From CAVYVZ01 sp963772065 (GTDB lineage: Bacteria; Acidobacteriota; Vicinamibacteria; Vicinamibacterales; UBA2999), in NCBI GenBank assembly GCA_963772065.1, contig CAVYVZ010000010.1, positions 62,001-126,000 on the forward strand: a stretch of DNA of 64,000 nucleotides. The letters run 5' to 3'. This document shows positions 1 through 9,953 of the stretch, piece after piece; position 1 is the first letter of the stretch, and every line of letters begins with the position of its first letter. The notes below the pieces were generated by a model. That model was not told the origin of the DNA and searched no databases. It was given only the letters and a program-made list of their open reading frames with translations. A program made the position numbers and the translations under genes.

Positions 1-87
1 GCGCCCGCCGCCCCGAAGACGCCCGCAACCGTCGACACCGACCAGGATGGCCGCCCGGAACAGCATCCAGAATCGCTGACTTCCCAT
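1..87 (-). CDS. 5' end of an unidentified minus-strand gene, cut by the window edge
   Basis: An ATG at 87 (minus strand) opens a frame that stays open to the window edge, 29 codons. A purine-rich GAGGAG lies about 7 bases upstream, a good ribosome binding site, and this is the main support. The first residues read MGSQRFWMLFRAAILVG, a basic then hydrophobic stretch that could be a signal anchor or first membrane helix. Too little is present to name a family. Between 88 and about 280 I see no gene; that stretch probably holds promoters for this gene and for the AraC-like remnant facing the other way. Confidence 0.35.
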   Translation of the reverse strand, partial: MGSQRFWMLFRAAILVGVDGCGRLRGGGR

Positions 88-280
88 GTCTAATCTCCTC
101 GCGTAATCCGCTCCGCGCATGGCAACCTTAGCTCGGACTGTGTTCCTCGTCAGACGATCAGCGTACCGCGCAGCATCGGGGTCTTTCTTGCCCATTCCTC
201 CGAGAATGCGACGTCGATGACATGGTCAACCCGCAGCTTTAGGCAAGCGTCGCGTTCGCGAAGGCTGGTAGGATCGGGCC

Positions 281-1310
281 GTGATATCTACTTCCCGCCA
301 AGCGCGCGAACGTACGCGACGCGTCCAAGGAGCTGATGGACGTGAACCCCGCCTCGGTAGCGGGCTCGATCATGGCATCAGCCTCGCCGGCCCTGGCGCA
401 CTGGCACTGCGAAGGCTGGCCGCTCTGATCGCGCGTACGCTCCGCACGACGGGGTGTTTCCGCTTCGGCTTCCTGGGACATATGCGCTGCGCCGTGCACG
501 CATAACGTCCGAGCCCGTTCACGCCACACTGGGGCCCTCGCTGTGCATCGTGGCGCAGGGTGCCAAGGTCATGATGCTTGGTAGCGAAGTGCTCGAGTAC
601 GACGCCGCGCGCATGCTCGTCTTCGCGGTTGATCTGCCGGTCTCCGGCCAAGTGACTCGCGCCAGTCGGAGGGATCCGTTTCTCGGCTTCAGGCTGGATC
701 TGGATCCTGCGCGCGTGGCAGAACTCGCCGCGCGGGTATACCCGCATGGCGTCCCCAAGTCATCGGACAATCGCGGGCTTTACGTCGGGCGAGGCGACCG
801 ACGGCATCATCGAGGCCGTGACGCGTCTACTGGATCTAATGGCCCGGGCCGATGATGCGGAGCTTCTCGGACCGCTCGTGGTCGACGAGATCCTGATTCG
901 TTTGCTGCGCACGTCGATTGGTGCTCGTGTGGCCCAGATCGGAGAGCCGAAGTCGGGAGTGCACCGGGTTGCCGAAGCCGTCTCCTGGATACGCGACCCA
1001 TTTCGCGCAACCCGTCACCGTCGAGGAGATGGCCGCGTCCGCGCACATGAGCGCGTCGTCATTCCACCAGCGTTTCAAGGCGGTGACGACGATGAGCCCG
1101 CTCCAATATCAAAAGGCGCTGCGGCTGCATGAAGCTCGGCGACTGATGCTGTTTCAGAAGATGGACGCGAACGACGCGTGCCATCGCGTCGGCTACCTGA
1201 GTCCGTCGCAGTTCAGCAGGGAGTACGCTCGTTTCTTCGGGAGTGCCCCGACCAGAGATATCGCCCGACTGCGCGAAAAGGGGTTTCCGCCCGCTGCCGC
1301 TGACCGTTGA
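281..1310 (+). pseudogene. AraC-family transcriptional regulator broken by three frameshifts
   Basis: Pieces in three reading frames join into one AraC regulator of the type with an N-terminal AraC_N ligand domain (YqhC-like). Frame 2 gives LRRLAALIARTLRTTG; frame 1 continues from about 452 with PSLCIVAQGAK and VDLPVSGQV; frame 2 resumes near 795 with GEATDGIIEAV; frame 0 continues from about 1000 with the helix-turn-helix part, VTVEEMAASAHMSASSFHQRF and SPLQYQKALRLHEARRLM. Each piece matches the family where the previous one leaves off, so the gene has three small indels (near 450, 795 and 1000). Either it is a recent pseudogene or this end of the assembly has base-calling errors; the high conservation of each piece fits both. 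The start is uncertain (281 is the first usable start in the right frame). Confidence 0.7.
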
Positions 1311-1398
1311 TTGGCACGGTGACATTTCCTGAGTCGCGCCATATAGGGCGTAACCGCCAGACTGCCTGCTTGTGACGGCACGACCGCTGACTGGGTCC

Positions 1399-1930
1399 TC
1401 ACACCGAAGGCGCGGTGCTGCTCTTTTTCCTCAGGACGGCGGCCGAAACCAGCGTCACACCAAGGCCAATCGGGAACGGTTCCAGGAACGTGAACGCCAC
1501 GTTCGCCAGCGGGTTGGCATACAGCTCCTTGAGGGACTGCATCTTCCGCGTCGAAGCGTCGATCTCCTGCTGGCTGGCACGCTGATGCCCGAAGGCGGTC
1601 GACCGTGTAGGCCGCGTACTTGTCGAGGAAATTCGGTGCGAACTTGTAGTAGATGACCTGCCAGGTCGCGACATAGCAGGCACTCGACACCAGCGTGATC
1701 AGGATGCCGACGATCACCGCGCGGCCGAACGTCAGCGACCCGCCCGCCACATTGTCGCGGTAGGACCGGATCCCGAAGAACACCAGCAGGAACGACGCGA
1801 CAATCGTCGTGTAGCCGATGACCTCCCCGCGATCGAACCCGATCCGATCGAGGAACGGCACCGTCAGCAGCATCATCAGCGATGACACCGCGCCGGAAAT
1901 GAGGCCAAAGGTCAGAACGGTCTTTTTCAT
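1399..1930 (-). pseudogene. DUF4199-like membrane protein with one frameshift
   Basis: The ATG at 1930 follows a GGGAGAG ribosome binding site and opens MKKTVLTFGLISGAVSS, followed by membrane segments (LMMLLTVPFLDRIGF, a VIGYTTIVASFLLVFFGIR segment, a third near AVIVGILITLVSSACYVATW). This pattern, with a YRDNVAGGSLTFGRA loop, is that of DUF4199 proteins. The frame is lost after YAAYTVDRLRAS and regained in another frame as SQQEIDASTRKMQSLKELY, ending with a fourth membrane helix and a KKSS tail. One indel near 1575-1605 explains this. If repaired the protein would be about 176 residues. Function unknown. It lies downstream of the LuxR gene on the same strand (119 bp gap) and may be co-transcribed. 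Confidence 0.65.
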
Positions 1931-2049
1931 CGTGCTCTCCCCTCTGGCGCACAACTTACGCGCAAGGTCCGCGCGGCTCGTCGTCATCCTTTCGTATGAT
2001 TCAGCTGTTTTCGAACGAGAATCACCCATTCGTGCGACGCCGGACACCC

Positions 2050-2532
2050 TCAAGGGATGAGGCCGAGCCGCTTGCCCTCGTGCACCGCCTGCGTCCGCCG
2101 CTTCACGCTCAGCTTGTCGAAAACGCGGCTGGCGTGCGTCTTCACGGTGTTTTCGCTCACGAAGAGCGCCTCCGCAATCTCGCGGGTGCTCTTGCCGGTG
2201 GCAATGTGCTCGAGGATCTCCAGCTCCCTCTCGGTGAGGGCCAACTCTCTCATCCTGGCGTCGTCGCGGACGAACGGCTGGCCGGGAAGTGCGTGTGCCG
2301 GCACTTCCCGAACAACGAGGACCTGTTTCGTCCTGGTGAACGTCGACCCGAGGCGGATGCCGATCGCGGCGAATACGAGCGCGATCAGCGCGCCGTAGAT
2401 CTCAATCGAATGCTCATGAACGAGGAAACGATACTCGACGAACTTGAGGGAGGCGATGAGCAGGCCGCCGCTCAAGCCGTACAACACGATCACCTTCGCC
2501 ACAACCAGAGAATACGACAAGGGGCCAGCCAT
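2050..2532 (-). CDS. Membrane-anchored LuxR-type transcriptional regulator
   Basis: 160 residues. The N-terminus has two membrane helices (residues 6-26 and about 40-60), then a C-terminal LuxR/GerE helix-turn-helix (about residues 95-158) with the typical LTERELEILEHIATGKSTRE and SENTVKTHASRVFDKL motifs. There is no receiver domain, so it is a membrane-tethered regulator and not a standard two-component output protein; what it senses is unknown. The start at 2532 is preferred over upstream codons because a GGGAGG sits 8 bases before it and the membrane helix begins at once. It is divergent from the AraC gene at 2588 across a 55-bp shared promoter region. The acidobacterial and bacteroidete genomes commonly carry such small two-helix LuxR proteins. 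Confidence 0.85.
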   Translation of the reverse strand: MAGPLSYSLVVAKVIVLYGLSGGLLIASLKFVEYRFLVHEHSIEIYGALIALVFAAIGIRLGSTFTRTKQVLVVREVPAHALPGQPFVRDDARMRELALTERELEILEHIATGKSTREIAEALFVSENTVKTHASRVFDKLSVKRRTQAVHEGKRLGLIP

Positions 2533-2587
2533 TCCGTGTCCTCCCGTTCTGTGGCTACGAGCGCCGCATTCCTGCCAGAATCCCCCG

Positions 2588-3499
2588 ATGCATGACTCTC
2601 TTCTGGCGGAGCTCGATGCGCTCGGGGACGAGCTCGAGCGAGGCGCGCGGGCAAGCGACGTCCCGGCGGTGTCGCTCCGCCGGCTCGCCGACGCCGTCAT
2701 GTTCAGCGTGCGGCGATCGGAGTTCTTTCGCAGCATCGTCCCGCCCTGCTCGTTCGTCGTTGCCGTCCTCGATGGGCAGAAAGGAATCATCCATAGCGGT
2801 GGTCACCAGGTCCTGGGTAAGGGAGACCTCCTGATCGCGCCCCAAGGCGTCGCCTACGATGCCACGGCGACCCCGGATCGGCGCTCCGGTCGCTACCGCG
2901 CGCTCGTGCTACAGCTCCATCCCGAGGCAGCGGCGAGCCTTGCGCGCCGCGACCCGACGCTCTGTGTGTCGCCTTCCCTCGGCGCCTTCGATCCCTCGCG
3001 GATTCACGTCCTGTCGGCCGACGCGATCGCGCTGCAGGCCCTGCTGCACTTCACGCGAACACTGCTGGTGTCGGGCGTGAACGAGACCATCCTCCACCAT
3101 CGGCTCGAGGACCTGCTTCTGTCGTTGTCGCTTCAGCACCTGCGCGAACGTAGGCACCGAACGACGGCGGCCGATGTCCACGCGATTGCGAGGTCGGACC
3201 TCGTCCTCGCCACCCGGCTGCTGATCCGCACCGACCCCGAAGCCGTCTGGCCGGCAGATGTCATCGCACGCCGGCTTGCCGTGAGCGGCGCGACGCTGAG
3301 ACGACGACTCGCTACCGCGGGGTTGACCATGCGGACGATTCGCACGGACGAGCGGATGGCGCTTGCCGCGGCGCTCCTCACCGCGCCCGGCGTGCGCGTT
3401 GGCGACGTGGCGTTGCGATGCGGCTATCAGTCGCCGTCCAAGTTCGCCGCCCAGTTCCGGCGCTGGTTCGGCGTCGCGCCCCGCGCGCGAGAAGGCTGA
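2588..3499 (+). CDS. AraC-family transcriptional regulator (cupin N-terminus)
   Basis: 303 residues. Residues about 20-170 form a cupin-like sensor region (AraC_N type, with GGHQVLGKGDLLIAPQGVAY), and the C-terminal third is the double helix-turn-helix (IARRLAVSGATLRRRLATAG; second helix region CGYQSPSKFAAQFRRWFG). It presumably binds DNA as a dimer and responds to a small ligand, but the target is unknown. The ATG at 2588 is chosen because the preceding reading frame overlaps the divergent LuxR gene. Intact, unlike the AraC gene 1.3 kb upstream, so the two are not copies of one event: their N-terminal domains differ in sequence. The gene ends 68 bp before a secreted DUF3224 protein on the same strand. 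Confidence 0.88.
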   Translation: MHDSLLAELDALGDELERGARASDVPAVSLRRLADAVMFSVRRSEFFRSIVPPCSFVVAVLDGQKGIIHSGGHQVLGKGDLLIAPQGVAYDATATPDRRSGRYRALVLQLHPEAAASLARRDPTLCVSPSLGAFDPSRIHVLSADAIALQALLHFTRTLLVSGVNETILHHRLEDLLLSLSLQHLRERRHRTTAADVHAIARSDLVLATRLLIRTDPEAVWPADVIARRLAVSGATLRRRLATAGLTMRTIRTDERMALAAALLTAPGVRVGDVALRCGYQSPSKFAAQFRRWFGVAPRAREG

Positions 3500-3567
3500 G
3501 CGGTTCGGGCTCGAAGTTGACGGCTTGGGGCGCATCCTGGACCGCCTGCCGCTGCTATCGTGCAGGC

Positions 3568-4044
3568 ATGCGTTTACGCCTCACGTCCTCAGCGCTCCTC
3601 GTTGCCGCGCTGATCAGCGCGCCCCAGGCACAAACAGCTATGAGAACCCACGGAAGTGGAACGTTCGACGTAAAGATGGACCCTCAGGAGCCAGTGGAGA
3701 ACGGCGAGGGTTTCTCGATCGGCAGGATGTCAGCAAGCAAGCAGTTTCAGGGCGAGCTCGAAGGAACCAGCAAGGTCCACATGCTGACCGCCGGCACCGA
3801 CGTCAAGGATTCGGGCGCCTACGTCGCCGTCGAGCGGATCACCGGAACGCTGCATGGGCGACGCGGCAGCTTCGTAGTCCAGCACAGTGCCACGATGACC
3901 CGGGGTGCACCGGCCTTGACGATCACCATCGTGCCGGACTCCGGTACCGGTCAGCTGAGAGGTATCTCGGGCAAGATGGACATCAAGATGGTCGGCGGAA
4001 AGCACTTCTACGAAGTCGACTACACGCTCCCCGAGGCGCGCTGA
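3568..4044 (+). CDS. Secreted DUF3224-domain protein
   Basis: 158 residues with a clear signal peptide (MRLRLTSSALLVAALISAPQAQ). The mature part has the DUF3224 pattern: GTFDVKMDPQE near the start, ASKQFQGELEGTSKVHM, YVAVERITGTLHGRRGSFVVQH and the end GTGQLRGISGKMDIK. DUF3224 proteins are small beta-barrels related in fold to the allene-oxide-cyclase-like family; no biochemical role is established. Residues A22/A24 are plausible cleavage points. The gene converges with the broken ADOP permease, the two stop codons lying only 3 bp apart, leaving no room for a separate terminator. Confidence 0.85.
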   Translation: MRLRLTSSALLVAALISAPQAQTAMRTHGSGTFDVKMDPQEPVENGEGFSIGRMSASKQFQGELEGTSKVHMLTAGTDVKDSGAYVAVERITGTLHGRRGSFVVQHSATMTRGAPALTITIVPDSGTGQLRGISGKMDIKMVGGKHFYEVDYTLPEAR

Positions 4045-4047
4045 CGC

Positions 4048-6590
4048 TCATTCGTCCTTCAACACCACGTTCGGATCGACCCTCGAGGCGCGCCACGCCG
4101 GCAGCCAGCAGGCGGCCGCCGCAACGAGCGTGATGGTGCCCACCACGGCGACCAGCGTGGTCGGATCGGTTGGCCGCACGCCGAACAGCAGCGACGCGAT
4201 CAGCCGATTCAAGGCGAACGCGCCGGCGAGCCCGACGACGATCCCGACGGTCGTGAGCACGAGACCGTGCTTCATGACCTGCGTCAGCACGCTGGCCTGG
4301 TCCGCGCCGAGCGCCATGCGGATGCCGATTTCGCGGCGGCGTTCGGCCACCATGTACGAGAGCACGCCGTAGGTACCGATCGCGGCCAGCAGCAGCGCCA
4401 GGCCGGCAAAGCCGCCGAGCAGTTGTGCCAGGAGCCGCGGACGGCGAATCGATTCCTCGAACACGCCGTTCATGTCGCGCAGCCGAACGATCGGCACGGA
4501 TGGATCCGCCTCGCGCACGGCGGCCTCAATCGTCTGCCGGAGCGCGCCTGGCGGCAGCGTCGTGCGGAGCACCACGTTCATCGTGCCCGGCGCCGCTGCC
4601 GAACGGCGGCGGCACGTTGGCCCTCTGATCGACGAAGAAGTAGAGCTCGGTGCCGGTCTTCTGATCGACGCCGCCTTGCTTGACGTCCTTTGCCACGCCG
4701 ATGACGGTGAACCAGGGCGCCTGATCGCCGCAGCAGGGGCGCAGCCGCTGGCCAATGGGATTCAATCCCTTCCAGAACGTGTTGACGAGCGTCTCGTTGA
4801 CGACAGCGACGGCGCCCGCCTGACGCCGCGTCGCTCCGCTGGAACGGTCGGCCCTGCACGATCGGGATCCCCATCGTCTCGAAGTAATCGGTCATCACGC
4901 TCTGGTAGTAGTCCACGTTCTCGTACGGCCCTTCGGGTGGCGCCGTGTAGTTGTCGATGTCGGTGTCGTTTGCGTCGAGCGGGCGGTTCGGCGGTAATCC
5001 GGACATCGCCGTCGCGGCCTGCACACCGGGCGCCGCACGAAGCTTGTCCAACAGCCGCTGATACAACTGTGCGCGTCCCGGCGGCTGCGGGTAGTCGGCG
5101 CCGGGAAGCGCCATCGAGAACGTGACGAGACGCGAGCGATCGAACCCCGCGTCGACGCTGGCGAGGTTCGCGACCGTTCGCAGCAGCAGGCCCGCGCCGA
5201 TGACGAGCATGACCGCCAGCGCGACCTCCGCCATGACGAGAGCACGACGAATGTGATGGCGCGCCGTGCCCGTGGCGCCCTTCCCACCGCCCTCCTTCAG
5301 CGCCGTCACGAGATCCGCGACCCGCGTGTGCATCAACGGCGCCAGGCCGAACGCGAGGCCGGTGGCGATCGAGACGCCGAGCGTGAAGAGCAGCACGAGC
5401 GGGTCGACCGTGACCTCGCTCGTGCGCGGCAGGCTCGTCGGATAGACGCGAATGAGCGCCTGCACGCCCGCCCGCGCGAGCAGCAAACCCAGGGCGCCAC
5501 CCACAATCGAGAGCAGCACGCCTTCGGTCATAAACTGACGCAACAGGCGACCGCGGCTCGCCCCGAGCGCGGTGCGCACCGCAAATTCCCGATGGCGAGT
5601 CTCTGCGCGAGCGAGCATCAGATTCGCGAGGTTCGCGCACGCGATCAACAGGACGAAGCCAACAGCGGCCTGGAGCACCCAGATCGCGCGCCTCGCACCG
5701 CCAATCAGTTGCTCCTGGACGGCTGTCATCTGCAGGATGTGGCCTGCTCCCGGATTGGTCTTGCGGTCCGCCTCGTTTGCGGGGAGCGGCGCGAACACGT
5801 GCTGCTTGACTCCAACGCGTTCGCCCCAGTTCTGGATCAATGCCCCGAGCTCCGTCTGCGCCTGCTGCGGCGTCACACCCTCTTTCAGCCGGCCGATCAA
5901 ATAAAGGAAATGATTGCCGCGGTTCTGCCGATTTCCTGGATTGAGTCCGAGCGGCATCCAGATCTCGGTGCGGTTGTCCATGACGTCGGTGCCCGGCGGC
6001 ATGATGCCGACCACTTCGCGCATCAGGCCGTTCACCTCCACCGTCTGGCCCACGACATTCTGGCCGCCGAACGCCGTTTGCCACAGGTCGTGCGACAGGA
6101 TGACGATCGGCGGCAGCGGTATCGGCGGCGCGCCAGGCTTCGGCGGCGGCCCGGAGAGATCGGCTTCGCCCGCGCGAAACAGACGACCCATCGCGGGCGG
6201 TACGCCGAGCGCCGTGAGCAGATCGTCGTTGACCGACGCCGCACGGACGCGAAGCGGCCGATTGCCGGCCGTCAGATTGACCTCGCCGGTGGTGAACGCA
6301 CCGACGGCGGAAAACGAGCGATTGATCTCTCGGAACTCGAAGTACTCCGGAGGCGAGACCCAGAACTGTTCGAACCCGAACGCAGGGAACTGGGTGGTCA
6401 GATACATGAGCTGCTCGGGCTTGGGATACGCGAGCGGCCGCAGAATCACGCCGTTCACGATCGAGAAAATCGCGGTATTGGCGCCGATTCCAAGCGCAAG
6501 CGTGAGGATCGTCACGGCGGTATACGCCGGCGCGCGAAGGAGGCTCCTGACCGCGTGGCGAAGATCCTGACGAAAGTGGTCGAGGGTCAT
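4048..6590 (-). pseudogene. ADOP-type MacB/FtsX permease with two frameshifts
   Basis: The reading frame opens MTLDHFRQDLRHAVRSLLRAP at 6590 and carries the usual two halves of acidobacterial ADOP permeases: N-terminal helix (TILTLALGIGANTAIFSIVN), periplasmic MacB_PCD domain, a first FtsX block of helices (around LLIACANLANLMLARAETR), a second periplasmic domain and a second FtsX block. After PFQRSDAASGG the frame shifts near 4,820 (VVNETLVNTFWKG continues in another frame), and again near 4,597 (ELYFFVDQRANVPPPFGSG passes to MNVVLRTTLPPG). The last part, ending with WLPAWRASRVDPNVVLKDE, is complete. All segments are well conserved, so it is either freshly broken or mis-sequenced; the full protein would be about 845 residues. 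No ATPase gene is next to it, as usual for ADOPs. It overlaps the amidohydrolase stop by 4 bp. Confidence 0.8.
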
Positions 6591-7927
6591 GGAGCCTTTG
6601 ACGGAAACCGCGGCTCGAGGGTTTGAGGACGCCGGCGGGCGGCAATCATGCGATCGATGTCCGCCTTCGAGTAAAGCAGTCCGCCCGCGATGACAGCATT
6701 GATGCGGCGCGTGTTGCCAATGTCGATCCTCGGATCCTGATCCAGCAGGACGATGTCCGCCCGCTTGCCGATGGCGATGGTGCCTTGTGTCTTCTCTCGG
6801 CCCAGCACTCTGGCAGGATTGATCGTCGCCGATTGAAGAGCCTGCAGCGGAGACAGTCCCGCCTCGGTCAGCGCCTGCAATTCATCGTGAAGACAGAAGC
6901 CCGGCACGCCACCGTCGCAACCGGCGAGAAACATGTTGCCGCGAGGCAGCATGTCTCGGATCACCGTCAGAGTCGTCTTACTCATCGACCGAAGAAACCG
7001 CAATGCGCCTTCGTCAAGCTTGACAGACTCGATCATCCGGGCTGTAAACGCGAGGAGACTCTCGCTGGCATATTCGGCATGAGGCATTGGCTTGCCGGAG
7101 AACACATCCGGCAACGCTCGAAAGAATCCGAGCGTCGGCGTATGCCACATATGATTCGCCGCAAGCTTGTCGAACATCGGCCGACACCGCTCGGCGTCGT
7201 ACGGCTGTGTCTTGCCCGCACATTCGCGGAAGACCCGGGATTCCGAAAAATGCTCGATGCTCTTGATGCCCGATCCTGCAGCCTCGTCGATTGTGACAGC
7301 AAGCGGAACATGGCCGGCGAACGGCAATCCGAGCTTCGGGGCCTCGTCCGCGATCGCGAAGAAGACGTCGCGCGGCGTGTGGTTGTGGATTTTGATGAGA
7401 TCGACACCGCGTTTCTTGAGATCCCTGACCGCTTCACGGGCCTCCTGCGCATTCGTGACCCGCCGTCGGAACGGCCAGTCCGCAGGAGCGTTGTCGAGCA
7501 TCGGACCCGCTGCAACAATCTCCGGTCCACGCACCTCGCCTCGGCGTATCCGATCGCGCAGTGGCAGGATGAACTCGAGGTCGGCACCCATGTCGCGCGT
7601 GCCGACGACCCCGTTCGCCAGATGAAGCTCCAGCGACTCTGCACCCGACGCCTGATTGTGCGAGTGCATGTCCCAAAGTCCGGGAATGAGGAACTTCCCT
7701 GTGCCGTCGACGCGCATGGCTCCTGCCGGCACCCGGATACCGCGACCGATATCGGCGATCTGCCCGGCCTTGATCAGCACCGTCACGCCGTGCTGTTGAC
7801 CGCCGCTGACGACGTCGATGACGGTGACGTTCGTGATCGCGATCGTCTCGTTTCGACGCTGCGCCTCACCTGCCGGAACTCCGGCGGCGGCGACGCCAAG
7901 GACGCCCAGCAGCACGATGGTCTTCAT
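6587..7927 (-). CDS. Secreted amidohydrolase-family metal-dependent hydrolase
   Basis: 446 residues. A signal peptide (MKTIVLLGVLGVAAAGVPAGEA) is followed by the short beta-domain typical of imidazolonepropionase/prolidase-like amidohydrolases (ITNVTVIDVVSGGQQHGVTVLIKAGQI), then the TIM-barrel. Metal ligands can be placed at WDMHSHNQ (the HxH pair), a GVDLIKIHN lysine that would be carbamylated, FAGHVP, SIEHFSES and AGCDGGVPGF (aspartate). The C-terminus returns to the beta-domain (GTIAIGKRADIVLLDQDP). The family includes periplasmic prolidases and imidazolone hydrolases, and the substrate cannot be assigned. Start: ATG at 7927, which gives a clean signal peptide; an ATG five codons upstream is possible. 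It lies 16 bp after the rlmD-like gene and overlaps the ADOP start. Confidence 0.88.
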   Translation of the reverse strand: MKTIVLLGVLGVAAAGVPAGEAQRRNETIAITNVTVIDVVSGGQQHGVTVLIKAGQIADIGRGIRVPAGAMRVDGTGKFLIPGLWDMHSHNQASGAESLELHLANGVVGTRDMGADLEFILPLRDRIRRGEVRGPEIVAAGPMLDNAPADWPFRRRVTNAQEAREAVRDLKKRGVDLIKIHNHTPRDVFFAIADEAPKLGLPFAGHVPLAVTIDEAAGSGIKSIEHFSESRVFRECAGKTQPYDAERCRPMFDKLAANHMWHTPTLGFFRALPDVFSGKPMPHAEYASESLLAFTARMIESVKLDEGALRFLRSMSKTTLTVIRDMLPRGNMFLAGCDGGVPGFCLHDELQALTEAGLSPLQALQSATINPARVLGREKTQGTIAIGKRADIVLLDQDPRIDIGNTRRINAVIAGGLLYSKADIDRMIAARRRPQTLEPRFPSKAP

Positions 7928-7943
7928 GCGAACCTCGAGCACG

Positions 7944-9231
7944 CTACATGCGGATCAACACCACCACTGTTTCGACGTGCGCGGTGTTCGGGAAGAGATC
8001 GAACCCGGTCAGCCCGCCGAGAACGTACCCGGCATCCGCGAAGACCCGGACGTCACGCGCCAACGTGGCCACGTCGCACGATACGTACACGACTCGGTCC
8101 GGCCGGCGCCGGATGATGCCCGCGACCGCCTCGCGCGACATCCCGGTCCGCGGCGGGTCGACGACGAACGTCTGCACCGGCTCGAGCGGCGCCGTCGCGA
8201 GCCACTCCTCCACCGCCGCGCGGTGAACCTGCGTGCGATCGGCGAACGGCTCTGCGTTCCGCTCGAGGTCTCCGCCGCTGAGCGAGTCTCCTTCTACGAG
8301 CGTGACGGCCGGGGACCCCGCCGCTGACAGCGAGAGACCGAAGAGGCCAACGCCCGCGTAGAGATCCACGACCGGGCCGGCGGGCACGATCCCGATGACG
8401 TGGCGGACGAGCGCCTCCAACAGGAACCGATTGCCCTGGAAAAACGCTCGCACGTCCCGGCGCAGCCGCAGCGTCGCCGGCGTCGCTTCATCTTCCGTGA
8501 CCTCCAGCACGTCGGTCACGGTCGGCACGCCGGACAGGCGCTCGAGTCCGGGCCGCAGTACGCGCGCGGCGGTGAGGCCCGTCAGCGCGGACTCCATCGA
8601 GATGGCCGCAAGCGCGTTGACGTCCACGCCGGCCTGGATCTCCAGGTGGCATACCCGCTCGTTCGCGGGGATGTTCTCGGCGAGCTCGAATCGACACGAT
8701 GCCGCGGAGCCCCGCCGCACCGAGACGTTCCTCCGTGCGCGTCAGCCACTCAATCGTCTCGGGCAGCAGCTGGCCGGTTGCGCGGGCATCGCACAGCTCA
8801 TGGCTGCCCTCGCGGAAGAACCCGATGCGGCCGTCCTGCACGTGAAGACGCGCCCGCATCCGGTAGCCGGTCTCGGGAGAGCCGACGACCGGCGGCGGTT
8901 CCGGAAGCGGTAGACGGCCAATCCGGCCGAAGGCATCGTGAATGACTTCCCCTTTCAGCGTGAGCTGCCGCTCGTACCCGACGTGCGCGTAGACGTTGCC
9001 ACCGCAGCGCCAGTCGCCCGCAGCGGGACGCCGGTCGCCTGATGGAGCGAGCACGTCGACCGTCTCCGCGTAGGCAACGCCCTTCCGGACGCGCTCGACG
9101 CGCGCCGCTACACGCTCGCCCGGTATCGCGCCCCACACGAGCACGACCTGCCCCTGGTGCCGCGCCAGCATGCGGCCGCCGGCGGCAGGCTTCTCGACGT
9201 CGAGCGTGATCGTCGTCCCGCTCTCGATCAT
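7944..9231 (-). pseudogene. RlmD/RumA-like 23S rRNA (uracil-5)-methyltransferase, one frameshift
   Basis: The N-terminal half (from ATG 9231) has a TRAM-like RNA-binding domain (VEKPAAGGRMLARHQGQVVL) and reads to GLRGIVSI, after which the frame changes near 8,688 and continues as ELAENIPANERVCHLEI to the end. Removing one C in ATTCGAG restores a continuous frame. The C-terminal half is a complete SAM methyltransferase domain: VVDLYAGVGLFGLSL, FVVDPPRTGMS, and catalytic cysteine in VYVSCDVATLARD. About 428 residues if repaired. The four-cysteine iron-sulfur motif of E. coli RlmD is not there (only a single RCGG cysteine in that area), as in several other phyla. Overlaps the gene before it by 4 bp (ATGA), which marks an intact operon and makes a sequencing error somewhat likelier than gene death. 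Confidence 0.75.
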
Positions 9232-9953
9232 TCGAGACTCAGCGTGGGAATACGGAACCGGTCGCGGACCAGCCGATCGATGCAGGCCGCGATCGACAGC
9301 TCGAACGCCGCGTGCGCCATCCGGGCGCGGAACGGCGCCAGCTCCGTCTCCGCCTCACGGCGCAGGTCGCCGCGCTCGCCGTCCGACAGCTCGCTCCGCG
9401 CCGCCGACAGCAGCTGCGTGTCGAGGTCCACGAGACGCTGCAGCAGCTCCGCGCGGGCCCGGCCCCGCAGCCCCTTCGCGCCGGCTCGGGCCACATCGAG
9501 CTCCTGGATGATTGCGTCGAGCATCGAATCCAACGAGCGGCTGCCGCCCGCTCGCATGGCGGTCAGCCGGGCCACGACGCGCTCGAGATGCCTCGGCAGG
9601 GATTCGTGCTTCACCTCGGTCGCTTCGTCGCCGGCGGGAGCGACGCCAACCGCGCGGCGCCATTCGTCGAAGACGTCGAGCACATCTGCCTCGCAGAAGT
9701 CGATGCGCACCGGGCGCCGCCGCGGTCCGCTCGCGTAGTACCGCTCGAAGTACCGATCGATCCCGCGTTGCGCCACGGTGATCGGGACGCCGCGCGCCGC
9801 CCACCCGCACACCAGGTCGAACGATGGCCCGACGATGCGAATGAGGTGACCGTCGTTCTTCCGGCAGAGGTACGCTTCGACGGCGCGGCAGTAGTCCGCG
9901 GGCGAATCGTCTTCGGGCTGCAGACCAGGGATGTGGGACTTGCCTAGATCCAC
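9228..9953 (-). CDS. Conserved hypothetical protein between birA and rlmD
   Basis: 241 residues, not recognised. No signal peptide or membrane helix. The N-terminal 100 residues (FCEADVLDVFDEWRR region, IDRYFERYYAS) are mixed; the C-terminal half is strongly helical and charged (ARAELLQRLVDLDTQLLSAA; ELSDGERGDLRREAETELA), suggesting a helical bundle or coiled-coil. The GTG at 9953 is preferred: it has a GGGAGAA site upstream, overlaps the birA stop by 10 bp, and avoids the low-complexity Arg-rich upstream extension. It is translationally linked on both sides (10-bp overlap with birA, 4-bp overlap with rlmD), so it belongs to the housekeeping operon, but nothing in the sequence shows what it does. 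Confidence 0.75.
   Translation of the reverse strand: MDLGKSHIPGLQPEDDSPADYCRAVEAYLCRKNDGHLIRIVGPSFDLVCGWAARGVPITVAQRGIDRYFERYYASGPRRRPVRIDFCEADVLDVFDEWRRAVGVAPAGDEATEVKHESLPRHLERVVARLTAMRAGGSRSLDSMLDAIIQELDVARAGAKGLRGRARAELLQRLVDLDTQLLSAARSELSDGERGDLRREAETELAPFRARMAHAAFELSIAACIDRLVRDRFRIPTLSLE

Noticed and set aside
5253..6626. A 457-codon plus-strand frame opposite the ADOP permease
   Set aside because: Low-complexity Arg-rich composition, no motif, entirely antisense to a recognised gene.
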